A stretch of DNA of 64,000 nt, taken from Clostridium sp. TW13 (lineage in GTDB: Bacteria > Bacillota > Clostridia > Clostridiales > Clostridiaceae). Shown piece after piece: positions 36,128-44,174 of this stretch. Within the stretch, counting starts at the first letter, position 1. Each line of letters begins with the position of its first letter. Under the pieces are notes generated by a model. That model saw only the letters and a program-made list of their open reading frames with translations. It searched no databases and was not told the DNA's origin. The translations under genes were made by a program, and so were the position numbers. The stretch lies in contig NZ_BROD01000001.1 in the NCBI RefSeq assembly GCF_024345225.1, positions 310,001-374,000 of the forward strand, written 5' to 3'.

Positions 36128-36427
36128 CTAATTGTCGTTTAGTTTTATTAAGGATTCAAGTAAATCCACATATTCAGATAATTTTTGTCTTCCAAGTTCA
36201 GTTAATGTATAGGTAGTTTTAGGACGTTTACCTACAAAAGCCTTATCAACAGTAATGTGTTGAATGTTTTCAAGTTTAGTTAGGTGCGAACTTAAATTTC
36301 CATCAGTCGCACCTGTAATTTCTTTTAGTTCGCTGAAGCTTTTAGGACCGTTGAGCAAGGAGCATTGAATTGCTATCCTAATCTTTGATTCAAAAGCTTC
36401 AGATATTGAATTAAAATCCATATCCAT
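36128..36427 (-). CDS. Winged-helix transcriptional regulator
   Basis: About 99 residues, a stand-alone winged-helix domain with RIAIQCSLLNGPKSFSELKE, the recognition helix ATDGNLSSHLTKLE and the wing VGKRPKTTYTLTELGR. It resembles the HTH_34/ArsR-like regulators that pair with small membrane proteins. Starts at 36427 or 36433 are both possible: the latter overlaps the previous stop (TGATG), the former has better spacing from AGGTG. It is coupled to the membrane protein gene just upstream on its strand and divergent from the transporter operon at 37350. Confidence 0.85.
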   Translation of the reverse strand: MDMDFNSISEAFESKIRIAIQCSLLNGPKSFSELKEITGATDGNLSSHLTKLENIQHITVDKAFVGKRPKTTYTLTELGRQKLSEYVDLLESLIKLNDN

Positions 36428-36432
36428 ACGCA

Positions 36433-37155
36433 TCACCTTACATCGATTAATTTTAGATATATACCAATAATAATTACTGTGACTGGTGTAATAAAAATAA
36501 AATAGTAGCTTACCAATAAAGGAAAAACCATTAAGCATAAGCAAGCAATAACATATACAATAAACATTAACTTAGGCAGCCTAAGATTAGTAAATATAGT
36601 TAACATTAACAAGCCAATTGAAAGAGTAAAAAGGTTAAAAATAGTTATAATGTAGATACCATATTCACTGTAAATTGGTGAGTTTATAGAGAATTGTGGA
36701 TCAATAGATAGTGCGAATCTTTCCATTAAGCTAGGGAAAAATATTATGCAAATCATATTAAAAATTATAATGCATATCCATAGTATAATCAATTGTTTGC
36801 TTAGACCAGTTAAGCTATTTTTTTTAATTATTTTTGACATTTTTATTATCACGAATATTAGTAGTGCAAAAAATATAAGTTCAAAAATAGAGATAATTAT
36901 ATTAAGTGTTGTTCCATTTTCAATGTAAATAGATTTACCCAAAATTTCTATATAAGCTCTGTATTCATTATTGCTTGAGTATTGTCCAATTACTGGTATA
37001 TTCGAAGTAGTAATTATAGCTATCATAACAAGTAAATACATGCCTAATTGTATAAATGAGGTACTCAATTTCTTTAATGATATGGAAGTACTGTCAATTA
37101 CATTTTTTATAAATTCTACATCTTTAATCGCATTTTCAATTTCTTTATTACTCAT
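36433..37155 (-). CDS. Multi-helix membrane protein paired with the winged-helix regulator
   Basis: A 240-residue protein: a cytoplasmic N-terminus (SNKEIENAIKDVEFIKNVID), a first helix at about 36-56, then four to five further helices. No enzyme motif is visible. Its stop overlaps the regulator's start region, so the two proteins are made together. By analogy with PadR/winged-helix plus membrane-protein pairs it may hold or sense the regulator at the membrane; this is inference. The gene is first in its unit, facing the promoter of the transporter operon. Confidence 0.7.
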   Translation of the reverse strand: MSNKEIENAIKDVEFIKNVIDSTSISLKKLSTSFIQLGMYLLVMIAIITTSNIPVIGQYSSNNEYRAYIEILGKSIYIENGTTLNIIISIFELIFFALLIFVIIKMSKIIKKNSLTGLSKQLIILWICIIIFNMICIIFFPSLMERFALSIDPQFSINSPIYSEYGIYIITIFNLFTLSIGLLMLTIFTNLRLPKLMFIVYVIACLCLMVFPLLVSYYFIFITPVTVIIIGIYLKLIDVR

Positions 37156-37185
37156 ATACTAAACTCCTTATTAAAAATAAATTTG

Positions 37186-37197
37186 TAAAACAAAGTA
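37186..37197. promoter_or_regulatory. Candidate operator half 1
   Basis: TAAAACAAAGTA, repeated exactly at 37315. It lies about 30 bases upstream of the membrane protein start on the minus strand. Confidence 0.45.
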
Positions 37198-37282
37198 TAG
37201 CACTAAAAAATGGAGTTGTAAATACTTGTGTTTATAGGACTTTGTATCAATAAAAGTATATTAAAATAAATTATTCAATAAA

Positions 37283-37311
37283 TTGACAAATGACTTACTG
37301 AGCAGTATACT
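37283..37311 (+). promoter_or_regulatory. Promoter of the hybrid transporter operon
   Basis: TTGACA, 17 bases, TATACT: a consensus-like strong promoter. Confidence 0.8.
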
Positions 37312-37326
37312 TTATAAAACAAAGTA
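37307..37326. promoter_or_regulatory. Candidate operator 2
   Basis: TACTTT, spacer, AAAGTA forms an inverted repeat overlapping the -10 box and includes the second TAAAACAAAGTA. It is a likely binding site for the divergent winged-helix regulator. Confidence 0.5.
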
Positions 37327-37349
37327 ATTTGGAGGATGGTGGCTAAATA

Positions 37350-38711
37350 ATGAGGGGATTTATAAAAAATAAAAAAGTAATAGTAATAACGTTAATCATT
37401 GCTGTTATTTTGGGTCTGGGATTTTATCCTATTATAAACAAAAAGATTAAGGGTTATAATTCAAACAATGTTAGTAGCAACACATTGAAAATTTATATGT
37501 ATAATAATGATCCTTATCTAAGAACTGCGATAGATGAATTTAAATCAAAGTATCCCAATATAAGAGTTGATGAAGTGAATTTTACAGATTTGCAACAATA
37601 TAAAGAAAAATTATCTACTCAAGTTATGGGGGGAGAAGGGCCAGATGTGGTTTTGTTTGATGATTATATTATAGATAGTATAAGCAAGGTTTTAAAAAAT
37701 GGTGTCTTTGAAGACATGAATCCATTTATACAAAAAGATAAGACTTTTAAGAAAGAGGATTATAATGCTCAGATTATGAAATGTGGGGTATATAAAGATA
37801 AGTTGAATTTTGTACCAGTTAGCTATAAAGTCCCATTATTCATTAGTACTCAGGAAATATTAAAAAATAATAGTATAAGGTGTGAAAATGGTTATACAAC
37901 TAAGCAGTTTATGGATAATATTTTGCAGCATGCATCAAGTATAAACGGAAAAGAAGAAAAATATATTTTTTCGGATTCTATACCATTATCTGATTTTATT
38001 ATTAGCAGTGGATTAAATTTTGTTGATTATGAGAATAAAAAAACAAATTTTAATAATGAAGACGTAGCAAAAATGATAAACACTTATAAAGTGTTAAGCA
38101 AATATTTTGCTGATGATAAGATTAAGCAAAAGTATGTAGATGGGGTATACGGTATGATTAAGGACGGCTCAACTATATTCCTTAATGATAATATGTTGGA
38201 AGAACCAGTCAATGTTATGGAAACATATTCTGTGATAAAACAAGCAATGAATCAAGAGGAGGTTATGTGCCCATTTCCAACATATAATGGTGGTGGAAAA
38301 ATTACTGCTATTGCAGATGAATGTATGGCTATAAATAAGAATTCTAAAAACAAAGAGATGGCATATAACTTTATAAAATGTGCCATCTCTGAAAAGGTGC
38401 AAGCTAGCAAATGTATGCGCTATATCCCAGTAAATAATAATGCTGTGAAAGATATTTTGGACGAATGCAAGGAAAAATTTGAAGGACAAGAAACTGAGAT
38501 TAATAATCAAAAAGTAATAATGCACTTACCAAAGAATTTAGAAAATAATTATAAATCACTTATAAGTAATATTAATAGATGTGAGTTCATTGATTTGGAA
38601 ATAGAAGCACTAACGGAACGAGCGTTGGATGGATACTTTAAAGATAAGAGTTCCTATGAAAATTCAATTAAAGAAGCTGAAGAGAAAGTGAAGCTATATT
38701 TAAACGAATAG
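37350..38711 (+). CDS. Membrane-anchored solute-binding protein of the hybrid operon
   Basis: A 453-residue family 1 solute-binding protein: an N-terminal helix (residues 9-28) without a lipobox, then LKIYMYNNDPYLRTAIDEFKS and GGEGPDVVLFDD as in sugar-binding proteins, and the C-terminal AYNFIKCAISEKVQ segment. It is only distantly similar to the two other binding proteins in the window. First gene of a five-gene operon; the next permease starts 14 bases later. The anchoring by a helix rather than a lipid suggests it may act with the membrane partners in a complex. Confidence 0.85.
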   Translation: MRGFIKNKKVIVITLIIAVILGLGFYPIINKKIKGYNSNNVSSNTLKIYMYNNDPYLRTAIDEFKSKYPNIRVDEVNFTDLQQYKEKLSTQVMGGEGPDVVLFDDYIIDSISKVLKNGVFEDMNPFIQKDKTFKKEDYNAQIMKCGVYKDKLNFVPVSYKVPLFISTQEILKNNSIRCENGYTTKQFMDNILQHASSINGKEEKYIFSDSIPLSDFIISSGLNFVDYENKKTNFNNEDVAKMINTYKVLSKYFADDKIKQKYVDGVYGMIKDGSTIFLNDNMLEEPVNVMETYSVIKQAMNQEEVMCPFPTYNGGGKITAIADECMAINKNSKNKEMAYNFIKCAISEKVQASKCMRYIPVNNNAVKDILDECKEKFEGQETEINNQKVIMHLPKNLENNYKSLISNINRCEFIDLEIEALTERALDGYFKDKSSYENSIKEAEEKVKLYLNE

Positions 38712-38725
38712 CTGGAGGAATAGAT

Positions 38726-39586
38726 ATGAAATTAAGAAATAAGGAAGCAATGGCTGGATATTTTTTTATAGCTCCAAGCATAATAGGATATCTTATATTC
38801 TTTGGAGTTCCATTTATAATAAGTCTATATTTTTGCTTTACTAAAGGTATAGGTGATGTTGAGTATGTTGGATTTCAAAATTTTATTGATTTATTAAGCA
38901 GTGAAACTTTTCAATTAGCAGCAAAGAATACGTTATATTTTAATGTTGTTAGTGTTCCATTAAATTTATGTATATCTTTAGTTATGGCAGTAGTGCTAAA
39001 TAGTAAATTGAAGGGGATATCATATTTTAGAACTATCTTCGTTATGCCGTTAGTTATTCCATCAGCATCAGTTGTATTAGTATGGCAAATATTTTTCCAT
39101 TCAAGTGGTGTATTAAACGATTTTTTATCTATTTTTGGATATAAATCTACAGACTGGCTCAATTCACCTTGGGCATTTAATATATTAGTATTATTTTATA
39201 TATGGAAGAATTGTGGATATAATATAATAATTTTTCTAGCAGGGTTAAATAGTATTTCTCAACATTATTATGAAGCTGCATATATTGATGGATGTGGAAA
39301 GTTCAAGAGCTTTTGTAAGATTACCATTCCAATGCTTATGCCAACTACATTTTTCGTTTTTGTATTTTCTATAATAAACTCTTTCAAAGTATATAGAGAG
39401 GCATTTATGCTAGGTGGGAATTATCCACATTCCAGCATATATATGCTTCAGCATTTTATGAATAATAATTTTTATAACTTAAACTATCAAAGATTATCTA
39501 CAGCAGCATTTCTAGTATTTATATTTATAGCACTTTTAGTTTATATATTATTGAAATTTGAAAAAAGGTATGGGGAAGACTGTTAA
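38726..39586 (+). CDS. Sugar-type ABC permease 1 of the hybrid operon
   Basis: A 286-residue protein with six predicted helices. The EAA loop is HYYEAAYIDGCGKFKSFCKI. N-terminal MAGYFFIAPSIIGYLIFFGVPF is typical of MalF/UgpA-like permeases. It is followed 17 bases later by the second permease. No ATPase gene is in the operon. Confidence 0.92.
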   Translation: MKLRNKEAMAGYFFIAPSIIGYLIFFGVPFIISLYFCFTKGIGDVEYVGFQNFIDLLSSETFQLAAKNTLYFNVVSVPLNLCISLVMAVVLNSKLKGISYFRTIFVMPLVIPSASVVLVWQIFFHSSGVLNDFLSIFGYKSTDWLNSPWAFNILVLFYIWKNCGYNIIIFLAGLNSISQHYYEAAYIDGCGKFKSFCKITIPMLMPTTFFVFVFSIINSFKVYREAFMLGGNYPHSSIYMLQHFMNNNFYNLNYQRLSTAAFLVFIFIALLVYILLKFEKRYGEDC

Positions 39587-39603
39587 GTCTATTGGGGGAT
39601 TAT

Positions 39604-40473
39604 ATGGCTAATTATAAAAGAAAGAAAATATCAACAATTTTAAAATACTTACCTTTGATTATATTGGCAGTTATTGTATTATTTCCGATATTATTAATGA
39701 TAGCAAATTCTTTTATGGATAAAGGAGAAATACTTTCAGCTTATGGTATCATGTCTTCAGATACAGAAGTAAATAGTGGCTTTATGAAATTTAAGTTTAT
39801 ACCTGAGTTAGTAACGCTAAAACAATACTATACTGTACTATTTAGAAAACCTAATTTTTTAGTGATGTTTTGGAATTCAGTAATATTGGTCTTACCAATA
39901 GTGATTGGACAGGTAGTAATCTCGACTCCAGCAGCATATGCTTTTGCTAAAATTAGATTTCCATTAAGAGATCAGATGTTTTATTTGATAATAGTGCTTA
40001 TGCTCATGCCATATCAAGTGACAATTGTGCCTAACTATATAATACTGAAAAAAATTGGACTACTTGGATCTCGCTCAGCTGTTATTTTGCCAGGAGTATT
40101 TTCTGCCTTGGGAGTTTTTTTGCTTAGACAGTTTATAAGATCAATTCCAGATGAACAATGCGATGCAGCTAAGATAGACGGAGCAAACTATTTTGGCATA
40201 TTTTCAAAAATTATTTTACCTCAATGTAAAGGTGGAGTGATTTCATTAGCGATACTAAGCTTTGTTGATAGTTGGAACATGGTAGAACAACCATTAATTT
40301 TTTTGGAGAATGGTAACATGCATCCTTTATCTATTTTTCTCTCAGATATAAATAATTCAGAGTTGGGAGTAGCATTTGCCTGTGGAGTAATATTTATGGT
40401 TCCTGCAATACTTCTTTTTTTAAACTGTGAAAAGGATTTATTAAAAGGAGTACAAAATTTAGAAATAAAGTAA
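39604..40473 (+). CDS. Sugar-type ABC permease 2 of the hybrid operon
   Basis: A 289-residue MalG/UgpE-like protein with six predicted helices and the EAA loop EQCDAAKIDGANYFGIFSKI. The start at 39604 is set by TTGGGGGAT. The C-terminus (KDLLKGVQNLEIK) differs from the usual FAAGAVKG end, suggesting a subgroup. It is followed 9 bases later by the HlyD-like gene. Confidence 0.92.
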   Translation: MANYKRKKISTILKYLPLIILAVIVLFPILLMIANSFMDKGEILSAYGIMSSDTEVNSGFMKFKFIPELVTLKQYYTVLFRKPNFLVMFWNSVILVLPIVIGQVVISTPAAYAFAKIRFPLRDQMFYLIIVLMLMPYQVTIVPNYIILKKIGLLGSRSAVILPGVFSALGVFLLRQFIRSIPDEQCDAAKIDGANYFGIFSKIILPQCKGGVISLAILSFVDSWNMVEQPLIFLENGNMHPLSIFLSDINNSELGVAFACGVIFMVPAILLFLNCEKDLLKGVQNLEIK

Positions 40474-40482
40474 GGAGATATC

Positions 40483-41595
40483 ATGCAGTTAGAGATTAAT
40501 ACAAATAGAAAGAAACATAAAATCTATAAGATAACTATTGGCTTTTTTGTAATTATAGGATTGCTTACATTCTTTTCAAAAACAATAAATAATTTCTTAT
40601 TGCCTAAAGTTACAGTAACACAATTGCAAAAAGGAAGTTTAGGGGATGTTTTTGAAAATCAAGGAGTAGTTGAGTATAAGGCAAAAAACAGAATATATTC
40701 AACAAATAGCTGGTTTATAAAAAAAATTAATGTGAATGTAAATAAATTTGTTAAAAAAGGAGATTGCTTAGCTCAAATAGAAAATGATGAGATTTTATTG
40801 CAGAAAAAAAATGCACAATTAAATGTACTTAAAGCAGAAGATATTTTAAAATCTTTGAAAAATGAGGCTGAGCCTAATAAAGATTTAATTAAGGAAAAGG
40901 AGATTGAACTTGAAATAGCTAAACTTCAATATGAAAAGGTCTCAAAAGGTATTGATGAAGATGGTAATATATTAGCAGATTCTGATGGAAAAATTGTGGG
41001 GATAAATGCTATGGAAGGTAGCGTTACTCAGCCTAACCAAGTTATATTTGAGATGGTTAGTGATACCCCACAATACTGTGTATCTTGGAAAGTTAATCAG
41101 GATGAAGCTATAAAATATAAGGTTGGAGATAAGATAAGTGTTAGTATAAAAATCAGACAAAATAATGCTGGAAATAAAGGTGGAAATGATGAAATATTAG
41201 ATACTAAAAATTTAGTCATGGAATCTAATGTCATAAATAAACAGTACTTAAGTAATGAAAAAGTATATGAATTAAGTGCTAATTTAAATTCAAATGGTAT
41301 AGTACTTGAAGAAGGGCAAAAAGCAACTATAAGTATTAATAAGTCAAGTCCAAGTTACAATCAAGTTATTCCTAAGAGATGCATAACTGAGGAAAATAGA
41401 CAGAATTATATATTTGTTGTTAAAGAAAGGCAAGGTATATTAGGAAAAGAAAAGTATGTAGCGAAGCTTCAAGTTAATATAGTAGATTCAGACACGAATA
41501 ATTGTGCAGTAAAGGATGTTCCTAACGATGTTAAACAAATTGTTACAGATACATCAAAAACATTAACAGATGATTCTGCTGTAATGTTGAGGTGA
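40483..41595 (+). CDS. HlyD/MacA-like membrane fusion adaptor
   Basis: A 370-residue protein with one N-terminal helix (about 18-36). Barrel-sandwich halves lie at about 68-100 (STNSWFIKKINVNVNKFVKKGDCLAQI) and 168-190 (ADSDGKIVGINAMEGSVTQPNQVIF), separated by a short helical hairpin (about 105-145). Further beta domains follow. This is the build of periplasmic adaptor subunits of export systems. Its presence behind a sugar-importer module is unusual. It is 4 bases from the next gene. Confidence 0.85.
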   Translation: MQLEINTNRKKHKIYKITIGFFVIIGLLTFFSKTINNFLLPKVTVTQLQKGSLGDVFENQGVVEYKAKNRIYSTNSWFIKKINVNVNKFVKKGDCLAQIENDEILLQKKNAQLNVLKAEDILKSLKNEAEPNKDLIKEKEIELEIAKLQYEKVSKGIDEDGNILADSDGKIVGINAMEGSVTQPNQVIFEMVSDTPQYCVSWKVNQDEAIKYKVGDKISVSIKIRQNNAGNKGGNDEILDTKNLVMESNVINKQYLSNEKVYELSANLNSNGIVLEEGQKATISINKSSPSYNQVIPKRCITEENRQNYIFVVKERQGILGKEKYVAKLQVNIVDSDTNNCAVKDVPNDVKQIVTDTSKTLTDDSAVMLR

Positions 41596-41599
41596 TGGA

Positions 41600-42799
41600 A
41601 TGAATTTACGTATATATAAGAGTTCTAATATAGTTAAAATAGTTATTAGCATAGTTGCAATAGCTATTATGCTTACTTTTAGCATATACTTAAAGCTATG
41701 CCTAGACAGTAAAATAATTGATTCAATTGCTTATAAGAATACAAAAAAAATTACAGGAATTACTTTTAATGAACTTAACAAACTACAGCAAGTAAATAGC
41801 AAGTTTGAGGTTACAGGCTATAGTGAGATACCAACAGAAGCAGAAAGCAAATTTGGTGTTAGGATAGATAAGGTTAAAGTAGTGTTCACAGATGAAAAGG
41901 AGATCAACTTCTATCCTAAGAAGATTATAGAAGGAGCGTTTTTTGATGCGTTAGATTTGAATAAACAAAGTAATCAAGTGGTAATAAGTGAAAGTATGGC
42001 TAATAAGTTTTTTAAGACTACAAAAGTTATAGGTAATACAATAAAGTTTATGGAAAAAAATTATTATATAACTGGTGTTTATCAAGATGAGAATAAATCT
42101 ATGCTGTATGCTATGGCACAAGATGAGTACGAAAGAGTATATGTCCCATATAGTACTATGAATATTGAAGGGCAATTTGTTGATGTTCTTACTGTAAAAG
42201 TGCCTAAGGGCAATGATGAAAAGTATGTATATAATGAACTTAATAAGACATTAGGCGATAAAGTCAGGTCATATAAAAGTGATAACTATGGTTATAATAA
42301 ATTAATTGCTTCTCAAACCTTTAATATGTTTATTTTTATAGCAGGTATTTTATTAATAATTTTTATAATTATTTATGTTAAGAATAATATATTAAATTTG
42401 ATAAAAATGATAAAAGAAAAAGCAAAGGAATTATACTTTTTGCAAATTATCCAAGCTGAGTATAAACATATATTATTGGAAAGTTCTAAGATTATAATAT
42501 GTATAATTATGATTTTTATCGTGTTTAACATTATTAAGTTTCCATTAGCAATACCAGAAAAGTATATACCATCAGATTACATCTTTGATTTTAATTTTTA
42601 CAGAGAAGCAATCATATCAAGTTTTCAAGATACAAATTCAAGTTTGAAACTTATAGGAGATGTATATGATAGATATATTTCTTATATATCATATGTACAA
42701 TTATTGCTATTAGCATGTGAATTGATAGTATTAGTAGGGGTTGTTCGTAAGATTAACAGATTTCGTAGATGTAAATATACCACTTGTACAACAAGTTAA
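41600..42799 (+). CDS. MacB-like ABC permease with periplasmic core domain, no ATPase domain
   Basis: A 399-residue protein: helix 1 (about 10-32), an extracytoplasmic MacB_PCD-like domain (about 35-235, containing QVVISESMANKFFKTTKVIG and YITGVYQDENKS), then three further helices (about 238-260, 285-312, 365-388). This is the topology of MacB/FtsX type VII transporters; the FtsX part is strongly diverged. No nucleotide-binding domain or separate ATPase gene is present. Together with the adaptor before it, it suggests a mechanotransmission export module. It is the last gene of the operon; a terminator follows. Confidence 0.75.
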   Translation: MNLRIYKSSNIVKIVISIVAIAIMLTFSIYLKLCLDSKIIDSIAYKNTKKITGITFNELNKLQQVNSKFEVTGYSEIPTEAESKFGVRIDKVKVVFTDEKEINFYPKKIIEGAFFDALDLNKQSNQVVISESMANKFFKTTKVIGNTIKFMEKNYYITGVYQDENKSMLYAMAQDEYERVYVPYSTMNIEGQFVDVLTVKVPKGNDEKYVYNELNKTLGDKVRSYKSDNYGYNKLIASQTFNMFIFIAGILLIIFIIIYVKNNILNLIKMIKEKAKELYFLQIIQAEYKHILLESSKIIICIIMIFIVFNIIKFPLAIPEKYIPSDYIFDFNFYREAIISSFQDTNSSLKLIGDVYDRYISYISYVQLLLLACELIVLVGVVRKINRFRRCKYTTCTTS

Positions 42800-42816
42800 T
42801 AAAGCATTAAAAAAAC

Positions 42817-42860
42817 AAAAGCAGCTTAAAACTTATTTAATAGTTTTAAACTGCTTCAGC
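42817..42860. terminator. Terminator between the hybrid operon and the CDF gene
   Basis: GCAG(C)TTAAAAC pairs with GTTTTAAACTGC, with A- and T-rich sides. Confidence 0.65.
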
Positions 42861-42873
42861 TTTAATATAAAAG

Positions 42874-43776
42874 TTATATCGCCCACTTCTTATCTCCTGT
42901 AAAGTTAATATTTAACCATTTCTTTAGTTTAATATCAATCATGTTAGCATAAACTTGTTCACGAACTTTGTCCATTTCGTCAAGTTCAGTTAAGGTTGAT
43001 TTTTCATTAAATACGAAATCAATTTCAATTCTAAGTTCTCTACCTATTTTACTAACTCTTGTTACTGAGTCTTGGAAGTTGTATTCTTCTTTTATGTCTT
43101 CAACTATGGTGTTAATTTCATCATTAATTTTATCATCTGCTTTTCCGTTAACCATTTCATTAAAGCTTTTAAATAATGTCATTAGTGGAACTCTTATAAA
43201 TACAACTGAGATTAGTACTACCATTAAAGGATCTACGAATCTTGTGTAGTATGAGAAGCTAGTAGCTCCAAGTATCATTGTTATAAAATATCCTACAAGT
43301 ACACCAGCAGTTAAGATTGAATCCATAAACCATTGACTACTTTCAGCTTTTAGTATTTCAGAAGATAATTTTGTACTCTTTTTGCTGATTAGCCTATAGA
43401 TTAACGTACATGCAATGGTTGAAATAATTGAATATCCTAATGCTAGATTAGTATTTACAATATTCCCGCCGTTTAGTATTTCTTTTACAGCATCTTTAAA
43501 TGAAATTGTACACATTAAGATTAAAATAATAGATTTTACTGCCACAGTTATTGGCTCAAACATTACCTTACCAAATGGAAAGTTCTCCAAATCACTTTTT
43601 TCTATATAATTTGTTATCCAAATTGCAAACATTGATAAAAATAAACTGATTAACGCGTAAAGACCGTCAAACATAATCATATTTGATTTAATTATAATAC
43701 CCCATGCTAAACCAAGCACTGCAAAGAACAATCCACCGAAGGCTGAAAACTTAAGCAATTTCTTTTCTAAAGTCAT
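42874..43776 (-). CDS. Cation diffusion facilitator family transporter with altered metal site
   Basis: A 300-residue protein with six predicted helices and a C-terminal cytoplasmic domain (about 205-300). The CDF pattern is visible (FFAVLGLAWGIIIKSNMIMFDG; SSQWFMDSILTAGVLVGYF). The metal site of FieF uses D45, D49, H153 and D157; here the aligned residues appear to be D, A, Q and D, so two ligands are missing. This is either a different substrate type or a divergent subgroup. The ATG at 43776 with GAGGTG is preferred to the GTG three codons earlier. Confidence 0.8.
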   Translation of the reverse strand: MTLEKKLLKFSAFGGLFFAVLGLAWGIIIKSNMIMFDGLYALISLFLSMFAIWITNYIEKSDLENFPFGKVMFEPITVAVKSIILILMCTISFKDAVKEILNGGNIVNTNLALGYSIISTIACTLIYRLISKKSTKLSSEILKAESSQWFMDSILTAGVLVGYFITMILGATSFSYYTRFVDPLMVVLISVVFIRVPLMTLFKSFNEMVNGKADDKINDEINTIVEDIKEEYNFQDSVTRVSKIGRELRIEIDFVFNEKSTLTELDEMDKVREQVYANMIDIKLKKWLNINFTGDKKWAI

Positions 43777-44126
43777 TTTGTTCACCTCGAATATATTTCT
43801 TATACTAATATTATACGAATATATATTTGAGTAAACAACTCACTTAAAGGTGGAGATTTTAGCACTTTTAAATGCTTTTGAGTGTGAAAACTTTTATGAA
43901 AATAGTACATTAGTACCTGAAATTCAGTCTATTAGTACAATTTTTATTTAAATTTGATAGATTTGATGTACTTTTTTATAAAAATTGCATGCAAAAGTAT
44001 AAAAATGAGTACAATTATGTGCAAAAAATAAAAACTAATAATTATGCATCTTTTATTCATTGATAAATGATATAAAATTATGAATAGAGCTAATATGAAA
44101 TGAAAATAGAGTTTCAATTAATATAT
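43777..44126. other. Intergenic stretch between CDF and GH42 genes
   Basis: AT-rich, with no supported gene. The CDF promoter should lie here. Several short stretches built on AGTAC (AGTACATTAGTACC near 43900; GAGTACAATT near 44010) are the only regular feature seen. Confidence 0.5.
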
Positions 44127-44170
44127 AAAAACAAAATGCCTGCTATATTAATTGCTTAGCATAGCAGGCA
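44127..44170 (-). terminator. Terminator of the GH42 gene
   Basis: TGCCTGCTAT and ATAGCAGGCA form the stem; on the minus strand TTTTGTTTTTAT follows. Confidence 0.85.
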
Positions 44171-44174
44171 ACTT

